A stretch of DNA of 64,000 nucleotides from Lodderomyces elongisporus (GCF_030384665.1 NC_083677.1:1485501-1549500); one strand, 5' to 3'; positions 19,227 through 29,875 are shown, counted from the stretch's first letter. The notes: generated by a model not told the origin, from the sequence alone. A program made the numbers and translations.

Positions 19227-20666
19227 TTAGTTCCTAACAAAAAAATGGTGCTTTGACTTCTCAGCTTCATGCTTTTTATCCTTTTTGATCTTTGCATCAG
19301 CCATCATTTCTTCAAAAATTCTTGCCTCGTCATCTTCCTCGGCAGATCTTTGAACACTCGAAAGCTCTTTACCCAAAAACAAAAGCGCATGTGCTCTAGC
19401 CAGACGCTCTTTTCTCCCCAATCCTTTTTCATTAAGAATATTCTGGCAAACTTTATTCAAAACGCCAGTGACTTCGAATTTCACCAAGGTCCATGCAGTA
19501 GCCAAAAACTTACCCGTAACATATCTTTCCTTTTCAATTTGAGCGCCAAGTTCTTCAGGGGTTGGTTCATACCCAAGTTCTAATTTAATTTGGAATTCCT
19601 CTTGGTCCGCTTGGAACCTCTCCATTGCCTCTTGTGTATCAAGTGCAGACTTTACAATACTAATACCATTTCTCATTGTTTCTCCTGATGACTTGACTGA
19701 CGTGTAAATCTTGCTAAAACCCAATGTCTTACTGGCTTGGATTGCAGCTTTGGCTTTGTTGGTGTAAATCTTACCTATAAGGTGTGTGAGCTGTATTCCA
19801 AAACTCTCCACCTTCATATCATCAAGCTCAACCTTAAGCTTTTCAGTATAATGTCTAATACCATCAGGATTCATAGATGCAGTTCGATAAGCTTCAATAC
19901 GTCCAAGCAATTTTTCTGTCAACTCATTGATTCGTTTGATCTTGGCTTCTCTGCTCTCCTCCTGAATTCGCATAACCTCGTCTCTTTGCTCCTTCGTGAT
20001 CTTGTGTTTGGTACTCTTCTTTCTGTATTCTTCCAGAGGTTTCCGTGTATTGTTCTTGTGAACTCCGCTGTCATTCTTATCGGCAAGTGTCAAGGACAGC
20101 ATAGATGTATCTACTGAAGCATCAGTTGGAGAAGTACTAGTAGATGCACTTCCTCCATGACCCAGCAATTTTTCTTTTCCTCCCCTAGATTCGTTTCGTG
20201 CCCCTGATTCTTCCGTCTCGTTTGCTGTTGTTGTTGTTGTTGTTGCTGCTGCCTCTCCTTCCTCCCCCTCTTCATCATCATCCATACTCAACACTTCTGC
20301 ACTCTTTGTCAAATCGTCCATCATTCCCAATTTTCCAATCCAATCCCTGAATGCAACACTACCACCAAATACCATTTCAAAGAATTCACTAGGATCGATA
20401 TCAGCTTCACCATCAGGTCCACCCACGCCGCCATTATTCTTCATTCCTTCTTTACCATATTGATCATATAATTTCCTAGACTCAGCATTAGATAAAACTC
20501 CATACGCCTCACCTAAATCTTGAAACTTCTCCGCTGCCTTTGGATCATTTCCATTCTTGTCAGGATGAAGCCTAATTGCCTGCTTACGATACGCCTTACG
20601 AAGTTCTGCCTCGGTCGCATCAACTTCAACTCCTAGTATTTCGTAATATTCTGTCTCAACAGCCAT
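19227..20666 (-). CDS. CAJ1: Caj1-type J-domain co-chaperone
   Basis: A 479-residue protein from ATG 20664-20666, giving MAVETEYYEILGV, which lines up with the start of S. cerevisiae Caj1. The J-domain spans about 4-72 with HPD at 34-36. A Gly-rich and FFEMVFGG segment follows, then FRDWIGKLGM, which resembles the Caj1 FKDWIGEF block rather than Djp1. The middle (about 125-225) is Glu/Thr/Ser-rich and species-specific. The C-terminal X-domain-like half has KVLN/ICQNILNEK and RKERLARAHALLFLGKE as in Caj1. The family stimulates Hsp70 ATPase; Caj1 works at the plasma membrane and its paralog Djp1 in peroxisomal and ER/mitochondrial import. Which role applies here is not shown by the sequence. 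Confidence 0.88.
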   Translation of the reverse strand: MAVETEYYEILGVEVDATEAELRKAYRKQAIRLHPDKNGNDPKAAEKFQDLGEAYGVLSNAESRKLYDQYGKEGMKNNGGVGGPDGEADIDPSEFFEMVFGGSVAFRDWIGKLGMMDDLTKSAEVLSMDDDEEGEEGEAAATTTTTTANETEESGARNESRGGKEKLLGHGGSASTSTSPTDASVDTSMLSLTLADKNDSGVHKNNTRKPLEEYRKKSTKHKITKEQRDEVMRIQEESREAKIKRINELTEKLLGRIEAYRTASMNPDGIRHYTEKLKVELDDMKVESFGIQLTHLIGKIYTNKAKAAIQASKTLGFSKIYTSVKSSGETMRNGISIVKSALDTQEAMERFQADQEEFQIKLELGYEPTPEELGAQIEKERYVTGKFLATAWTLVKFEVTGVLNKVCQNILNEKGLGRKERLARAHALLFLGKELSSVQRSAEEDDEARIFEEMMADAKIKKDKKHEAEKSKHHFFVRN

Positions 20667-21116
20667 GATTTCGTCGTTTATTTTTTTAGTTTCTTCTTGC
20701 CTTTTTTTTACGTTGTAATCTGTAATTTCTATTCTTTGCACCAATTGATCTTGTTGTAGTAGTAACCAATTATAAAAATATGAGAAGATATAGAGTGCAA
20801 ATAGTAAATGACGAAACGATGATGGCGGATTTAGCGGCTCGGCAGTGCAGTATATATAGAGTGTGATCTAAAGTCCAAATTGGAAAAAAAAAATAAAAAA
20901 AATTAAAATAAAATAAAAAAAATAAAAAAAAATAGAAAATAAAAAAAAATAAAAAAAAAAAGAATCTGTCAAACAGACTACTGAAAAGCTCTACAAAGAA
21001 TCTAGTAAAAACATAAATGCTAATTTCATGCTACAACCCATATACACTGCAAAAATAACAAAAAGGAACTATATAATATATATCCCTTCAACTTGCTTTC
21101 GTGTGTTTATTTACTA
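20667..21116. other. Intergenic: CAJ1 upstream region and TRS130 3' end
   Basis: These 450 bases contain an A/T block (about 20884-20962) of A-runs spaced by single T or G bases, a poly(dA:dT) stretch of the kind that excludes nucleosomes in yeast promoters. The CAJ1 frame happens to be open upstream, but it has no ATG. Confidence 0.5.
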
Positions 21117-24100
21117 CTAAAACGTAAGAGCAATCTCTTCAGTAAATGGAACAACAGTAAGCACCTCTTGTGCGTTGATCAAATGCGTATCCGAGTACGC
21201 AATATCTGCTGTCTTACCAAAAGGTATCACATTAACTCTAGGAAATTTCACTTTACCTACTGTCAAAGGTATAAGCGTGAGCTCATATTCGAAATGCGTA
21301 AATCCGCTGTTAGAAACGCTAAAGACACAACTTGACATTCCATCAAGTAAGAAATCATTAGTCTGAACAATTTCAAGAACAAATGAGTCCAAATTGGCAA
21401 GATCAGCATGTTTTTCATCTTTGATACTAAAGTCGCTTCCATTATTGATATTAGTACTCCCATTTGTAAAGCTATTGGCTCCTTGTGAATTTTTCCATCT
21501 TGTTGTGCAGTCAATACTGAGTTTGACAAGAAAAGGGTCGCCAACCATCACAACTTTTTCTGGAGTTTGAAATTCAATAGTATGGAGATACTGGAGCGAT
21601 GGTACTGAAACATCAATAGTGAGAACTTCAAAGCTTCCATCAGAACCTTTGGACTCTATTTTTTCAGATTTGGCTGTAATAGTTTCCAATAGTTCAATTA
21701 ATGTTTTTTGAGTTGCCTCACTATCTACGTGCAGCACAATTACACGCTCTGCCAGTAGTATTAAACTATGTTTATTGGTAATCTCGACCACGTTTGAAGT
21801 TGAAAATCGTATCAAATTAAGCTGAGCTTGATGCAAAATTGTATCCTGCAAAAGCAACCAATATTTCAACATGTCGAGCTCAACCAAATGCTGTCTGACA
21901 AGACCCGCTAAAGCTTCTCCCGCTTCCTCCTTTATGCTTTTGTACTTTACTGATAATTTGAGTGAGCCAAGATCTTCCTTTGCAAGTTTCTTAAGTTCGT
22001 CTGTTGCTTGTCGTATACGATAGATTAGAGATGCAGGCTTTTCATCATAAACAACAACGCTAGATTCTTGCAATCCCCCGCGTATTTCATAGTTGTCATT
22101 TTCAAGACTATGCGATAATATCCTTATGGGAACATTTCCATCAACAGTACCTACTTGGAATTTGGAAAACAAAAGATCGGACTTGAACACATCTTGCACT
22201 GAAATGGAAATGCAAAGTGAGATATCGATGGTTTCCAAAATCTGAAAAGAAAAAGTCTCTTGCTCGATTTGATAACTGCATTGAGCTTGGAAATGTATTC
22301 TCTTGTGATTCTCGGGGGCTCTAAATTGTACACTAATTGTTTTGGTCTCTTGCGGCGATAGAGCATCAGTGTGAAACGTACATGTTGGGAACTCAACAAT
22401 GGCATCAGGTGATGTTATGACAACTTTCAAAGCATCAATCTCACATTTTCCATTTGTTAAACTCAACAAGACCGATTTCTCTAAAAGACTGCGCTGAGTA
22501 GCACATCGGAAGCGACCATATAGTTTGCGACAATCTTGATAGATCAAGATACGCAGCTGGTCTTGCAAGCTTGTTTGAGGTACTTGTGAGGATGTATCGA
22601 GAATTGGAGCGTCAAACACTGTGCTGAGAACAAGGTTTTTACCCATATGCAAAGTGAGATCTTCAACAGCAAACTCGCCAAATACAATATTTCTTGTTGT
22701 TAAGTCAATTGTTTGGGATTCAGCGGAAGCTGAAAGAATTTTGTTGAAGCATGTAAAGTAGACTTTTTCGCCAAAAGCATTTCTCAAGGTCAACTTAATC
22801 TTGCTTAATGAGATCTCAATGTGAAAAGGATTGACAACTTCGATAGATATTTTGTAGATATTTTTGTCGGTTGTTTCATCTGCATAAACAAATGGCTTCA
22901 CTTTGATTACAGGAAAAAACTTTCGTATAGCAAACTTAACTGGTCCTTTAATTTTTACTTCTCCTGCTTCTTCTTCTTCTTCTTCTTCTTCTTCTTCTTC
23001 TTCTTCTTCTTCTTCTCCTTCTTTTTCATTACCCTCCAATCCATCGTCAAATTCAAATTCCAAGATTGATTGATAAAGCTTCTTTGCTTTTTTATTGAAA
23101 CCAAAGACCTCTAGTGAATTCAATCTAGAGAAAAGCTCAGCACTTGCAATGAGCGTCTCTCTTTTCTTTCCAAGCCCTAATTTTTCCATGCACTTCAAGT
23201 AGATATCGAGTAATGCACCTCCAATCAAGTCCCAGCCATTTCGATTATAGTATTCATGAGTCAAAGAGGCTAAGCAACTTTCATAGTCGCCTCTCTCATA
23301 ACTGACAGCTGCCAAATCGAGCGAGAGGATATCAACTGTTCGACCTCTGCCACACTTGTCAAAATCTTCAATAATCTCCTCTGTCATGCTTTCAAAATAC
23401 TGAACAAATGAATCTTTGTCTTTTAGTATCTGCAGCAATTCTTGTGATGAAGCGATAAAGTTGATCAGATTCGTGGGTAATTGCAGTTCATTTATATCGA
23501 CTTCGTCAAGTATAATACTTTCCAATGCCTCGATATGGAACCCTTTACGTTCTGCGAGCTTGGTTATTATAAAGCGTTTAGCCATCTTAATTTCTGCAAT
23601 CACTTCCACTAGTTCAAGAAAAGCCGGTCCCAAACTATCATCATTGGGGTCCAGGGGCTCATATGCAAACAATTCTCGCACAATGGGCAATGCTAAATAC
23701 TGTTGTATAATCACATATTCCAATTCGTAGTGGCGGCTAAAATCAACCTCCAAATCCCTCAAAAACACAATCAAAATTTGGAACAAGTGTGCAATTTCTT
23801 TCGATGCTGTGGGAAGTAGCGATTGTTCAAATGCACTCACGGCAAGTTTCTCGGATATACTACCTTCATTTGTAAAGAGTAAGCATCGCAATCCAAACAA
23901 GTCGATATTTTCTCCTTGTAACAACTGTTCTTTTAAACTGTGCTCATTTGACATGGTTTGAAGTTTGAAATCATCAAGAGACTGTGGAATGTTTTTCACT
24001 TTATGCTGAAAGACATAATCATCTTGAGGAGCCACCCTACGCAAGTCGTCAATTAATTTAGTATTCCATAAACGTGCTTCCTGTAAAAGACACATATCAC

Positions 24101-24773
24101 AAAACAAATAGTACATTTTAAGTTTTGCTAGTATTTGGCTTGAGAATTTTCCCTCATGAACAGCTGTCTTGTATTTAGAGTATCTTTCACAAAAAGCCGA
24201 TACGAGTTGCGATTTTAGTTGAGCAGCAAACTCGTTCCAAATATCAGCATCGTGGCCTACTTTTAACTTGAAACATCGTTCTCCAGGTAATTTTAGAAAC
24301 TCCTCTGCGCCTGGTAATATTGTTCCCAATTGCTTACCCAGTGCGCCAAAATCGAGCTTGAGTTTATCGAAATGCGAGGTTTTGATCAAATTGCTATGTC
24401 GATCCTTTCCTTCTGGCGGAATGTAAAATATAATCATCCATGTGCAATTGCGATTTCGAAACACCAAATGCTTCAACCATTCTCGGATCAACGGTCGCAC
24501 TTGGCCTCTGTAGGTATCAATATCGTTGAATTTGACAAACATTAGCCGCGTATATATGGAATTATTGATACTTTCATCCTCCTCAGTAGAATGGTAGTCG
24601 CTAGTTTTCGGTACCTCTTCGACAAAGTGAACTGGGAGTTGGCTAATAGTCTTGTATGTTTGAGTGACATCTAACTGTACATGCGTGTTTTTAAATGGTA
24701 ATTGGTGATGTATGTGTTGTTGCACTTCGGGCCAGACCCCGAATGGATCATAGTAACCCACTTTCGCACCCAT
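21117..24773 (-). CDS. TRS130: TRAPPII complex subunit Trs130 (TRAPPC10)
   Basis: A 1,218-residue protein from ATG 24771-24773. The N-terminus (GYYDPFGVW, then the LKHLVFRNRNCTWMIIFYIPP and DKLKLDFGALGKQ blocks), a helical middle and a beta-rich C-terminal half match the Trs130/TRAPPC10 family. Trs130 is a specific subunit of TRAPPII, the Rab-GEF complex acting on Ypt31/32 (Rab11) at the late Golgi. Length is close to the yeast protein (about 1,100). A run of about 19 Glu near residue 590 (GAA/GAG repeat, + strand about 22973-23032) interrupts the helical region and makes a poly-Phe shadow frame. It is divergent with LYS4 over 1 kb. Confidence 0.85.
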   Translation of the reverse strand: MGAKVGYYDPFGVWPEVQQHIHHQLPFKNTHVQLDVTQTYKTISQLPVHFVEEVPKTSDYHSTEEDESINNSIYTRLMFVKFNDIDTYRGQVRPLIREWLKHLVFRNRNCTWMIIFYIPPEGKDRHSNLIKTSHFDKLKLDFGALGKQLGTILPGAEEFLKLPGERCFKLKVGHDADIWNEFAAQLKSQLVSAFCERYSKYKTAVHEGKFSSQILAKLKMYYLFCDMCLLQEARLWNTKLIDDLRRVAPQDDYVFQHKVKNIPQSLDDFKLQTMSNEHSLKEQLLQGENIDLFGLRCLLFTNEGSISEKLAVSAFEQSLLPTASKEIAHLFQILIVFLRDLEVDFSRHYELEYVIIQQYLALPIVRELFAYEPLDPNDDSLGPAFLELVEVIAEIKMAKRFIITKLAERKGFHIEALESIILDEVDINELQLPTNLINFIASSQELLQILKDKDSFVQYFESMTEEIIEDFDKCGRGRTVDILSLDLAAVSYERGDYESCLASLTHEYYNRNGWDLIGGALLDIYLKCMEKLGLGKKRETLIASAELFSRLNSLEVFGFNKKAKKLYQSILEFEFDDGLEGNEKEGEEEEEEEEEEEEEEEEAGEVKIKGPVKFAIRKFFPVIKVKPFVYADETTDKNIYKISIEVVNPFHIEISLSKIKLTLRNAFGEKVYFTCFNKILSASAESQTIDLTTRNIVFGEFAVEDLTLHMGKNLVLSTVFDAPILDTSSQVPQTSLQDQLRILIYQDCRKLYGRFRCATQRSLLEKSVLLSLTNGKCEIDALKVVITSPDAIVEFPTCTFHTDALSPQETKTISVQFRAPENHKRIHFQAQCSYQIEQETFSFQILETIDISLCISISVQDVFKSDLLFSKFQVGTVDGNVPIRILSHSLENDNYEIRGGLQESSVVVYDEKPASLIYRIRQATDELKKLAKEDLGSLKLSVKYKSIKEEAGEALAGLVRQHLVELDMLKYWLLLQDTILHQAQLNLIRFSTSNVVEITNKHSLILLAERVIVLHVDSEATQKTLIELLETITAKSEKIESKGSDGSFEVLTIDVSVPSLQYLHTIEFQTPEKVVMVGDPFLVKLSIDCTTRWKNSQGANSFTNGSTNINNGSDFSIKDEKHADLANLDSFVLEIVQTNDFLLDGMSSCVFSVSNSGFTHFEYELTLIPLTVGKVKFPRVNVIPFGKTADIAYSDTHLINAQEVLTVVPFTEEIALTF

Positions 24774-25013
24774 GAGTTTGGTTCAGTAGATGTATATGTA
24801 TACCTTATAATTATTAATTTATATATATATATATATATATATATGAAATGTTGATAATCCAATTGTATGTGCTTTTGGCCTATATATTTCAATCACGATG
24901 TATTGGAGGTCGTAATGAGATTTATTCCGCGTCCATTTAGGTGTCGCACACCTCTATAGTGACGTGAAATACTTTTACTATTAAAAACTGGAAAAACATT
25001 TGATGTTCAACTG

Positions 25014-25056
25014 CACGTGCAATATATCACCTGATAGAAATTATAATAGTCACGTG
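25014..25056. promoter_or_regulatory. Pair of CACGTG E-boxes
   Basis: CACGTG occurs at 25014-25019 and at 25051-25056, the second as GTCACGTGA, the preferred Cbf1 core. The spacing is 37 bases. Cbf1 and Pho4 both bind CACGTG in yeasts; which one acts here is not shown. Confidence 0.5.
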
Positions 25057-25327
25057 AGTTGATTGGATGGATGTTGAACTCTACACATCATAGTTAACTA
25101 GACAAAGAAATTAAATTACTATAACAACAACAACAACAACAAAATCAGAAAAAGCACTACGAACTTAAAGTAAAGTAAAGTAAAGCAAAGCAAAGCAAAG
25201 CAGAAGCAGAATTGAGCCGCATATATGTCCTTGTGTAGTAGACAGTTTTTATTTCCTCCATCATCATCATCATCATTCTTCTTCTTCTTCTTCCTCTAAT
25301 CCTCCAATGAATGCCGCGGCAAGTGCT

Positions 25328-25334
25328 CTGACTC
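25328..25334 (+). promoter_or_regulatory. Gcn4-type site TGACTCA
   Basis: A perfect Gcn4 consensus (TGACTCA), 460 bases upstream of the LYS4 ATG. Lysine biosynthesis genes are known Gcn4 targets in yeasts, so general amino-acid control is likely; occupancy is inferred. Confidence 0.55.
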
Positions 25335-25793
25335 ATTCTTTCAACTTCATCTCTCCTGTACCGCAATGCCGTCTTATCTCTTGTATGCAGGATATTACTT
25401 TCCATACGCATACGCATACAAACTTTTCTTTTTTTCTCCACTGTAAAGTTTTTTTTATTTTTTTATTTTTTTTTTTTTCTTCTTCCCATAATTTTTCACA
25501 ATTTTTCACTCACCGAAAAAGGATCCACCATCAACCCAAAAAAAAAAGAGAAGTATGAGCGCGCTTAACCATCAACCCTTTGGCTGAGATCTCTTAATTT
25601 TCCAAAATTTCCAAAATTTCCAAAACCCCAAAAACCTCTTACTCCCACTGCTTTTATTTGAACTCAGAAAGATCCCAGACTCAACTTTATCTTTTCCACA
25701 AACACAACTGCATACTTTACTCAATCCGTTTGTTTTTCCCACTAGTCTTTCTTTTTTTCCTTTTTTTTAAACTTTTATCTTCATATCCACAAG

Positions 25794-27860
25794 ATGAGAG
25801 GAAGACTTTCTAATGCTGTGCGGTGTTTTTCGTCGCCGGCTCACCTTAGGCAAGGTCAAAATTTAACAGAAAAAATTGTGCAAAGATTTGCCATTCTTCC
25901 TGCTACGGCAGATGGCTCTCAGCAAAAACTTGTCCATAGTGGTGATTATGTGACTATTAAGCCACAGCACTGTATGTCCCATGACAACTCGTGGCCTGTA
26001 GCCACCAAGTTTATGGGTTTGGGAGCTAAAAAAGTCAAGGACAACCGCCAGATTGTAAATACATTGGACCACGATGTTCAGAATAAGTCAGAGGCCAACT
26101 TGAAGAAGTACGAGAATATTGCAAAATTCGCCAAGCTGCAAGGTATTGACTTTTACCCAGCGGGAAGAGGTATTGGTCACCAGATCATGATTGAAGAAGG
26201 TTACGCATTCCCAGGTAACTTGACCGTTGCTTCTGATTCGCATAGTAATACTTATGGTGGTGTGGCTAGTTTAGGAACCCCAATTGTGAGGACTGATGCT
26301 GCATCGATATGGGCTACCGGCCAAACATGGTGGCAGATCCCACCTGTTGCCAAAGTGGAGTTGAAAGGTAAATTGGCCAAGGGTGTTACTGGTAAGGATA
26401 TTATTGTTGCTTTGTGTGGTGTCTTTAACAACGACGAAGTGTTGAACCACGCTATCGAATTTGTGGGAGATGGTGTTGAACAATTATCCATTGACTACAG
26501 ATTAACCATTGCCAACATGACTACTGAATGGGGTGCATTGAGTGGATTGTTCCCTGTTGATGACAAATTAGTCCAGTGGTATCAACAGAGATTGGAGAGA
26601 GTTGGTCCTGACCATCCAAGAATCAACAAGAAAACCGTTGGCGAGTTGATGCAAAACCAAATCAAGAGCGATGCTGATGCAAAATATGCCAAGCATTTGG
26701 TGATTGACTTGTCCACATTGGCACCATACGTTTCGGGACCAAATTCTGTCAAGATCTCAAATTCATTGACCAAATTGAGTCAAGACAATATCGCCATCAA
26801 TAAGGCATACTTGGTGTCATGTACAAACTCGAGGTTGTCTGATATTGAAGCTGCCGCTGGAATCCTTAAGGGTCATAAAGTTCACCCAAATGTTGAATTT
26901 TACGTTGCCGCTGCTTCTTCGCTTGTTCAAAAGGATGCTGAAGCTTTGGGTGCATGGCAAACTATTTTGGATGCTGGCGCCAAGCCACTCCCAGCTGGGT
27001 GTGGTCCATGTATCGGATTGGGTTCAGGATTATTGAAAGACGGAGAAGTTGGAATCAGTGCCACAAACAGAAACTTTAAAGGTAGAATGGGTTCCAAGGA
27101 TGCACTTGCATACCTTGCTTCTCCCGAAGTTGTGGCTGCATCTGCAATCTTGGGTCGTATTGGTGCACCTGAGGAAGTTGATGGTGCCCCAGTCAATGCA
27201 AGTCCCGAAATCGTCAAATCTATTGAAATTGAGGACTCCCTGGCACCGGCCGCCGATGATGCTTCCTCGGGCGCTATCGATGTTCTCGAAGGGTTCCCCA
27301 AGTCTATTGAAGGTGAACTTATTCTCTGTAATGCAGACAATATCAACACTGATGGAATCTATCCAGGGAAATACACTTACCAAGATGATATTTCCAAAGA
27401 ACAAATGGCTGAGGTGTGCATGGAGAATTACGATCCTGAGTTCAAGACCAAGACCCGCTCAGATGACATTATCATTTCTGGATACAACTTTGGTACCGGT
27501 TCTTCTAGAGAACAAGCTGCAACATGTATCTTGGCCCGTGGAATGAAACTTGTTGTAGCAGGATCATTTGGAAACATTTTTAGTAGAAATGCTATAAATA
27601 ATGCATTGTTGACTTTGGAAATCCCAGACTTGATTAATAAATTGAGAGAGAAATACCAAGGAAGCAATGAATTGACGATCCGTACTGGATGGTTCTTAAA
27701 GTGGGATGTGACCACTGCCACGGTTACTGTTGCTGACTCTGATGCCAACGTAATCTTGAAGCAAAAAGTCGGTGAGTTGGGAACCAATTTACAGGATATC
27801 ATTGTCAAAGGTGGATTAGAAGGATGGGTCAAGGCCGAATTGAAAAAGGAGAATCAATAA
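25794..27860 (+). CDS. LYS4: Homoaconitase, mitochondrial (lysine biosynthesis)
   Basis: A 688-residue protein. The N-terminal approximately 25 residues ([14 protein letters not shown]...) are basic and Ser-rich with no acidic residue, as in a mitochondrial presequence. The aconitase-family domain follows, with [12 protein letters not shown], the [10 protein letters not shown] active-site block, and the Fe4S4 cysteines in SCTNSR (about 342) and GCGPCIG. The C-terminal swivel domain has [13 protein letters not shown]. Homoaconitase converts homocitrate/homoaconitate to homoisocitrate in the fungal alpha-aminoadipate route to lysine. Sequence and length fit Lys4 rather than Aco1/Aco2. The codon after FAK at about 26135 is CTG, read as Ser. 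Confidence 0.95.
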   Translation: MRGRLSNAVRCFSSPAHLRQGQNLTEKIVQRFAILPATADGSQQKLVHSGDYVTIKPQHCMSHDNSWPVATKFMGLGAKKVKDNRQIVNTLDHDVQNKSEANLKKYENIAKFAKLQGIDFYPAGRGIGHQIMIEEGYAFPGNLTVASDSHSNTYGGVASLGTPIVRTDAASIWATGQTWWQIPPVAKVELKGKLAKGVTGKDIIVALCGVFNNDEVLNHAIEFVGDGVEQLSIDYRLTIANMTTEWGALSGLFPVDDKLVQWYQQRLERVGPDHPRINKKTVGELMQNQIKSDADAKYAKHLVIDLSTLAPYVSGPNSVKISNSLTKLSQDNIAINKAYLVSCTNSRLSDIEAAAGILKGHKVHPNVEFYVAAASSLVQKDAEALGAWQTILDAGAKPLPAGCGPCIGLGSGLLKDGEVGISATNRNFKGRMGSKDALAYLASPEVVAASAILGRIGAPEEVDGAPVNASPEIVKSIEIEDSLAPAADDASSGAIDVLEGFPKSIEGELILCNADNINTDGIYPGKYTYQDDISKEQMAEVCMENYDPEFKTKTRSDDIIISGYNFGTGSSREQAATCILARGMKLVVAGSFGNIFSRNAINNALLTLEIPDLINKLREKYQGSNELTIRTGWFLKWDVTTATVTVADSDANVILKQKVGELGTNLQDIIVKGGLEGWVKAELKKENQ

Positions 27861-28713
27861 ACGCAGGATGTAATAAAAAACCGAATTCTGTGAATTCTAG
27901 TATACTTTGAAAGACAAGAAGATAGACTAAATATTTATTAGGCTAAATATATTTATTAATTGCATATAATGTTATTATCAGTAGTGTAGACTGCCTTTCT
28001 TTTTTCTATTTTTTCTGTTTTTTAGAACTATTCATTTTTATTTATTTATTGGACATAAGATTGATACTTTAGTATGAGCATGAAAAAATGGTGGTTATCA
28101 AATACCAAAGAGTACAGCTGAAGTGCAAATAATCTAGTCCACCTAGTAGGCTATATTGTTACAAATAATGTTTCTTATAGTAAATGATCGGAGGCTTGCA
28201 CCAGTGGAAGCAAGGGGTCGGGGGAGGGAAGCGACAAACAGAGGCACACCTAAAACAAAAAAGAAAACAAAAGCAAAAACAAAAACAAAAATGAACAATT
28301 ACCAGATTAAAGTAAGAGCTTGATTAATGTGTTGAACAATATTGTTTCATTTGTTTTCTTTTTCGTTTTTTCCTTCGTTTTCCAATCTTTTATAGCACTA
28401 AAAGTCATTGATGCTTCCTACTTTTTTTTGCTCAAGCAGGTTATTTCAAGGTCTCGTAATTTTGTCATTTCAGCGTTTCGTCGTTTTGGCTTTGTTTAGG
28501 CTAAACATCCAAACTGGGTTGCAGGCGCCGAAGCACTTTTCAATATTAGTCCGAATCAATTATCATCTCCCGTGTCATTCTCGGTAATGTTTCAATTACA
28601 GCCCTTCCTAACTTTATATCCAATTTTTGTTTTTGTTTTTTTCTTGCCTTTAAGGATATTTATTCTTTCTATTTGTTTTTAAATTGAAACTTTATGTATC
28701 TCTCATCCCACAT
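27861..28713. other. Intergenic, convergent 3' ends
   Basis: These 853 bases separate the 3' ends of LYS4 and the Myb-like gene. Most are AT-rich, with a G/C-rich patch at about 28188-28250 that folds into two short hairpins and carries G-runs, followed by an A/C-rich run. A second GC-richer patch is at 28515-28530. I recognise no gene. Confidence 0.45.
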
Positions 28714-29820
28714 TCAATCATCCTCGGTGTGGAATTGATAGTCATAAGCACTTTGGTCAATATCACTCCATCCTTTTTCCGCAACCACATATGGCAAACT
28801 TGATGCCAAAGTGCCAAAATAGAGCGAATTGTTGGGGAATCCCAATAGTTGCTGATATTGTTTAATGACAAATGTAGGACTCACGTTTTTCAATGGTATT
28901 GGAGAATTAATTCCATTGGCACCTGTTGCTGCGGCAGCAACTGCGGCGGCTGCGGCTGCGGCTGCTGCTTGTGCAGCTGCTGTTCCTGGTGGAGATTGTG
29001 ACAAGTCTGGTGGAGGAAGTCCTCCTGCTCTTGGATTAACGGTTCCATCTGCTGGGTTACCCATTACTCCATAAGCAAAAGGATGTTGGTGCTGATGTTG
29101 CAATGGAGAGCTTTTTGCACTTAGGATTTGTTGCTTTTTGGTCAATGCGGCCATGACATGATTACTGTGGTTACTCAGACTATTGATCTCTTTAGTGATT
29201 TGTTTCCATTTATGTTTTTCGCCAGCAACGAGGAGTTGTCGCAAGATTTGAAGGTCCGTATTTGTGAATTTCGAGCCTATCTGAGAGTCGATTGCAAATG
29301 TTTGTGTGTGCGGAGTTGAACCTGTCCCTGAGATCATTTGCGGCACAATTGTTGCTGAGCCTGAAAGATGATTGGTGTTGATGCCGTTAGCCATTCCGTT
29401 ATTGTTGATACTGATACTGCTGCTGCTACTATTGTTGTTGATATTGCTGTTGTTGCTAAGAATGCTGCTCTTGTTTGTGCTACTGTTACTATTGATTCTA
29501 CTGCTGTTGCTGCTAATGCCGTTGTTGTTGTTGTTGTTGTTGCTATTAGTATTATTAAAACTGTTGTTTCTGTTACCGCTGTTACTGTTACTGTTGTTAC
29601 TGTTGTTGTTGATATTATTGCTTCGATTTTGCTCGCCTTGGTCTAGCCGAAAATCTGCATTATTTCCAACAGTTGCAGGTACGGTGTTTTGATGTAATGA
29701 TGATGACGAAGAGGTTGTAGTTGCACCTGATGTCGGAGTAGACGAGGTGTGTGGGAAGTAATTGTGCTGGTGCGTGTTTTGTATATGTGGATACTGCAAT
29801 CCATTCAAATTGCTAGGCAT
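28714..29820 (-). CDS. Unrecognised Q/N/A-rich protein with HTH-like segments (putative regulator)
   Basis: A 368-residue protein from ATG 29818-29820. Residues 40-160 are mostly Ser/Asn low complexity. Residues about 183-232 (FTNTDLQILRQLL, then HKWKQITKEIN) look like the first two helices of a Myb/SANT-type fold. A Pro/Gln-rich segment and a polyalanine run (about 281-298) follow, then a conserved-looking block (SPTFVIKQYQQLLGFP, about 314-329) that could be the third helix, and a C-terminus with SLPYVVAEKGWSDID. I cannot name the family. Low-complexity activation-like regions, a DNA-binding-like core and a long upstream region suggest a transcription factor, which is inference. The antisense poly-Leu/Val frames over the Asn repeat are shadows. 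Confidence 0.75.
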   Translation of the reverse strand: MPSNLNGLQYPHIQNTHQHNYFPHTSSTPTSGATTTSSSSSLHQNTVPATVGNNADFRLDQGEQNRSNNINNNSNNSNSNSGNRNNSFNNTNSNNNNNNNGISSNSSRINSNSSTNKSSILSNNSNINNNSSSSSISINNNGMANGINTNHLSGSATIVPQMISGTGSTPHTQTFAIDSQIGSKFTNTDLQILRQLLVAGEKHKWKQITKEINSLSNHSNHVMAALTKKQQILSAKSSPLQHQHQHPFAYGVMGNPADGTVNPRAGGLPPPDLSQSPPGTAAAQAAAAAAAAAVAAAATGANGINSPIPLKNVSPTFVIKQYQQLLGFPNNSLYFGTLASSLPYVVAEKGWSDIDQSAYDYQFHTEDD

Positions 29821-29843
29821 GGCTTGTTAAAATTAGTTCCTTC

Positions 29844-29875
<32 letters not shown>

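Larger units (their letters stand above)
24774..25793. promoter_or_regulatory. Divergent intergenic region TRS130/LYS4
   Basis: These 1,020 bases hold a (TA)n run just upstream of TRS130 (about 24820-24845), two CACGTG boxes (25014, 25051), an ACA/AAC run (about 25125-25142), short AAAGC/AAAGT repeats (about 25168-25202), one TGACTCA (25328), T-runs (25448-25482) and a pyrimidine-rich LYS4 leader. Coding-like frames here are low-complexity. Confidence 0.55.

Noticed and set aside
20667..20744. Extension of CAJ1 by 26 residues upstream
   Set aside because: The frame is open but has no ATG, and the ATG-started protein aligns with the Caj1 N-terminus.
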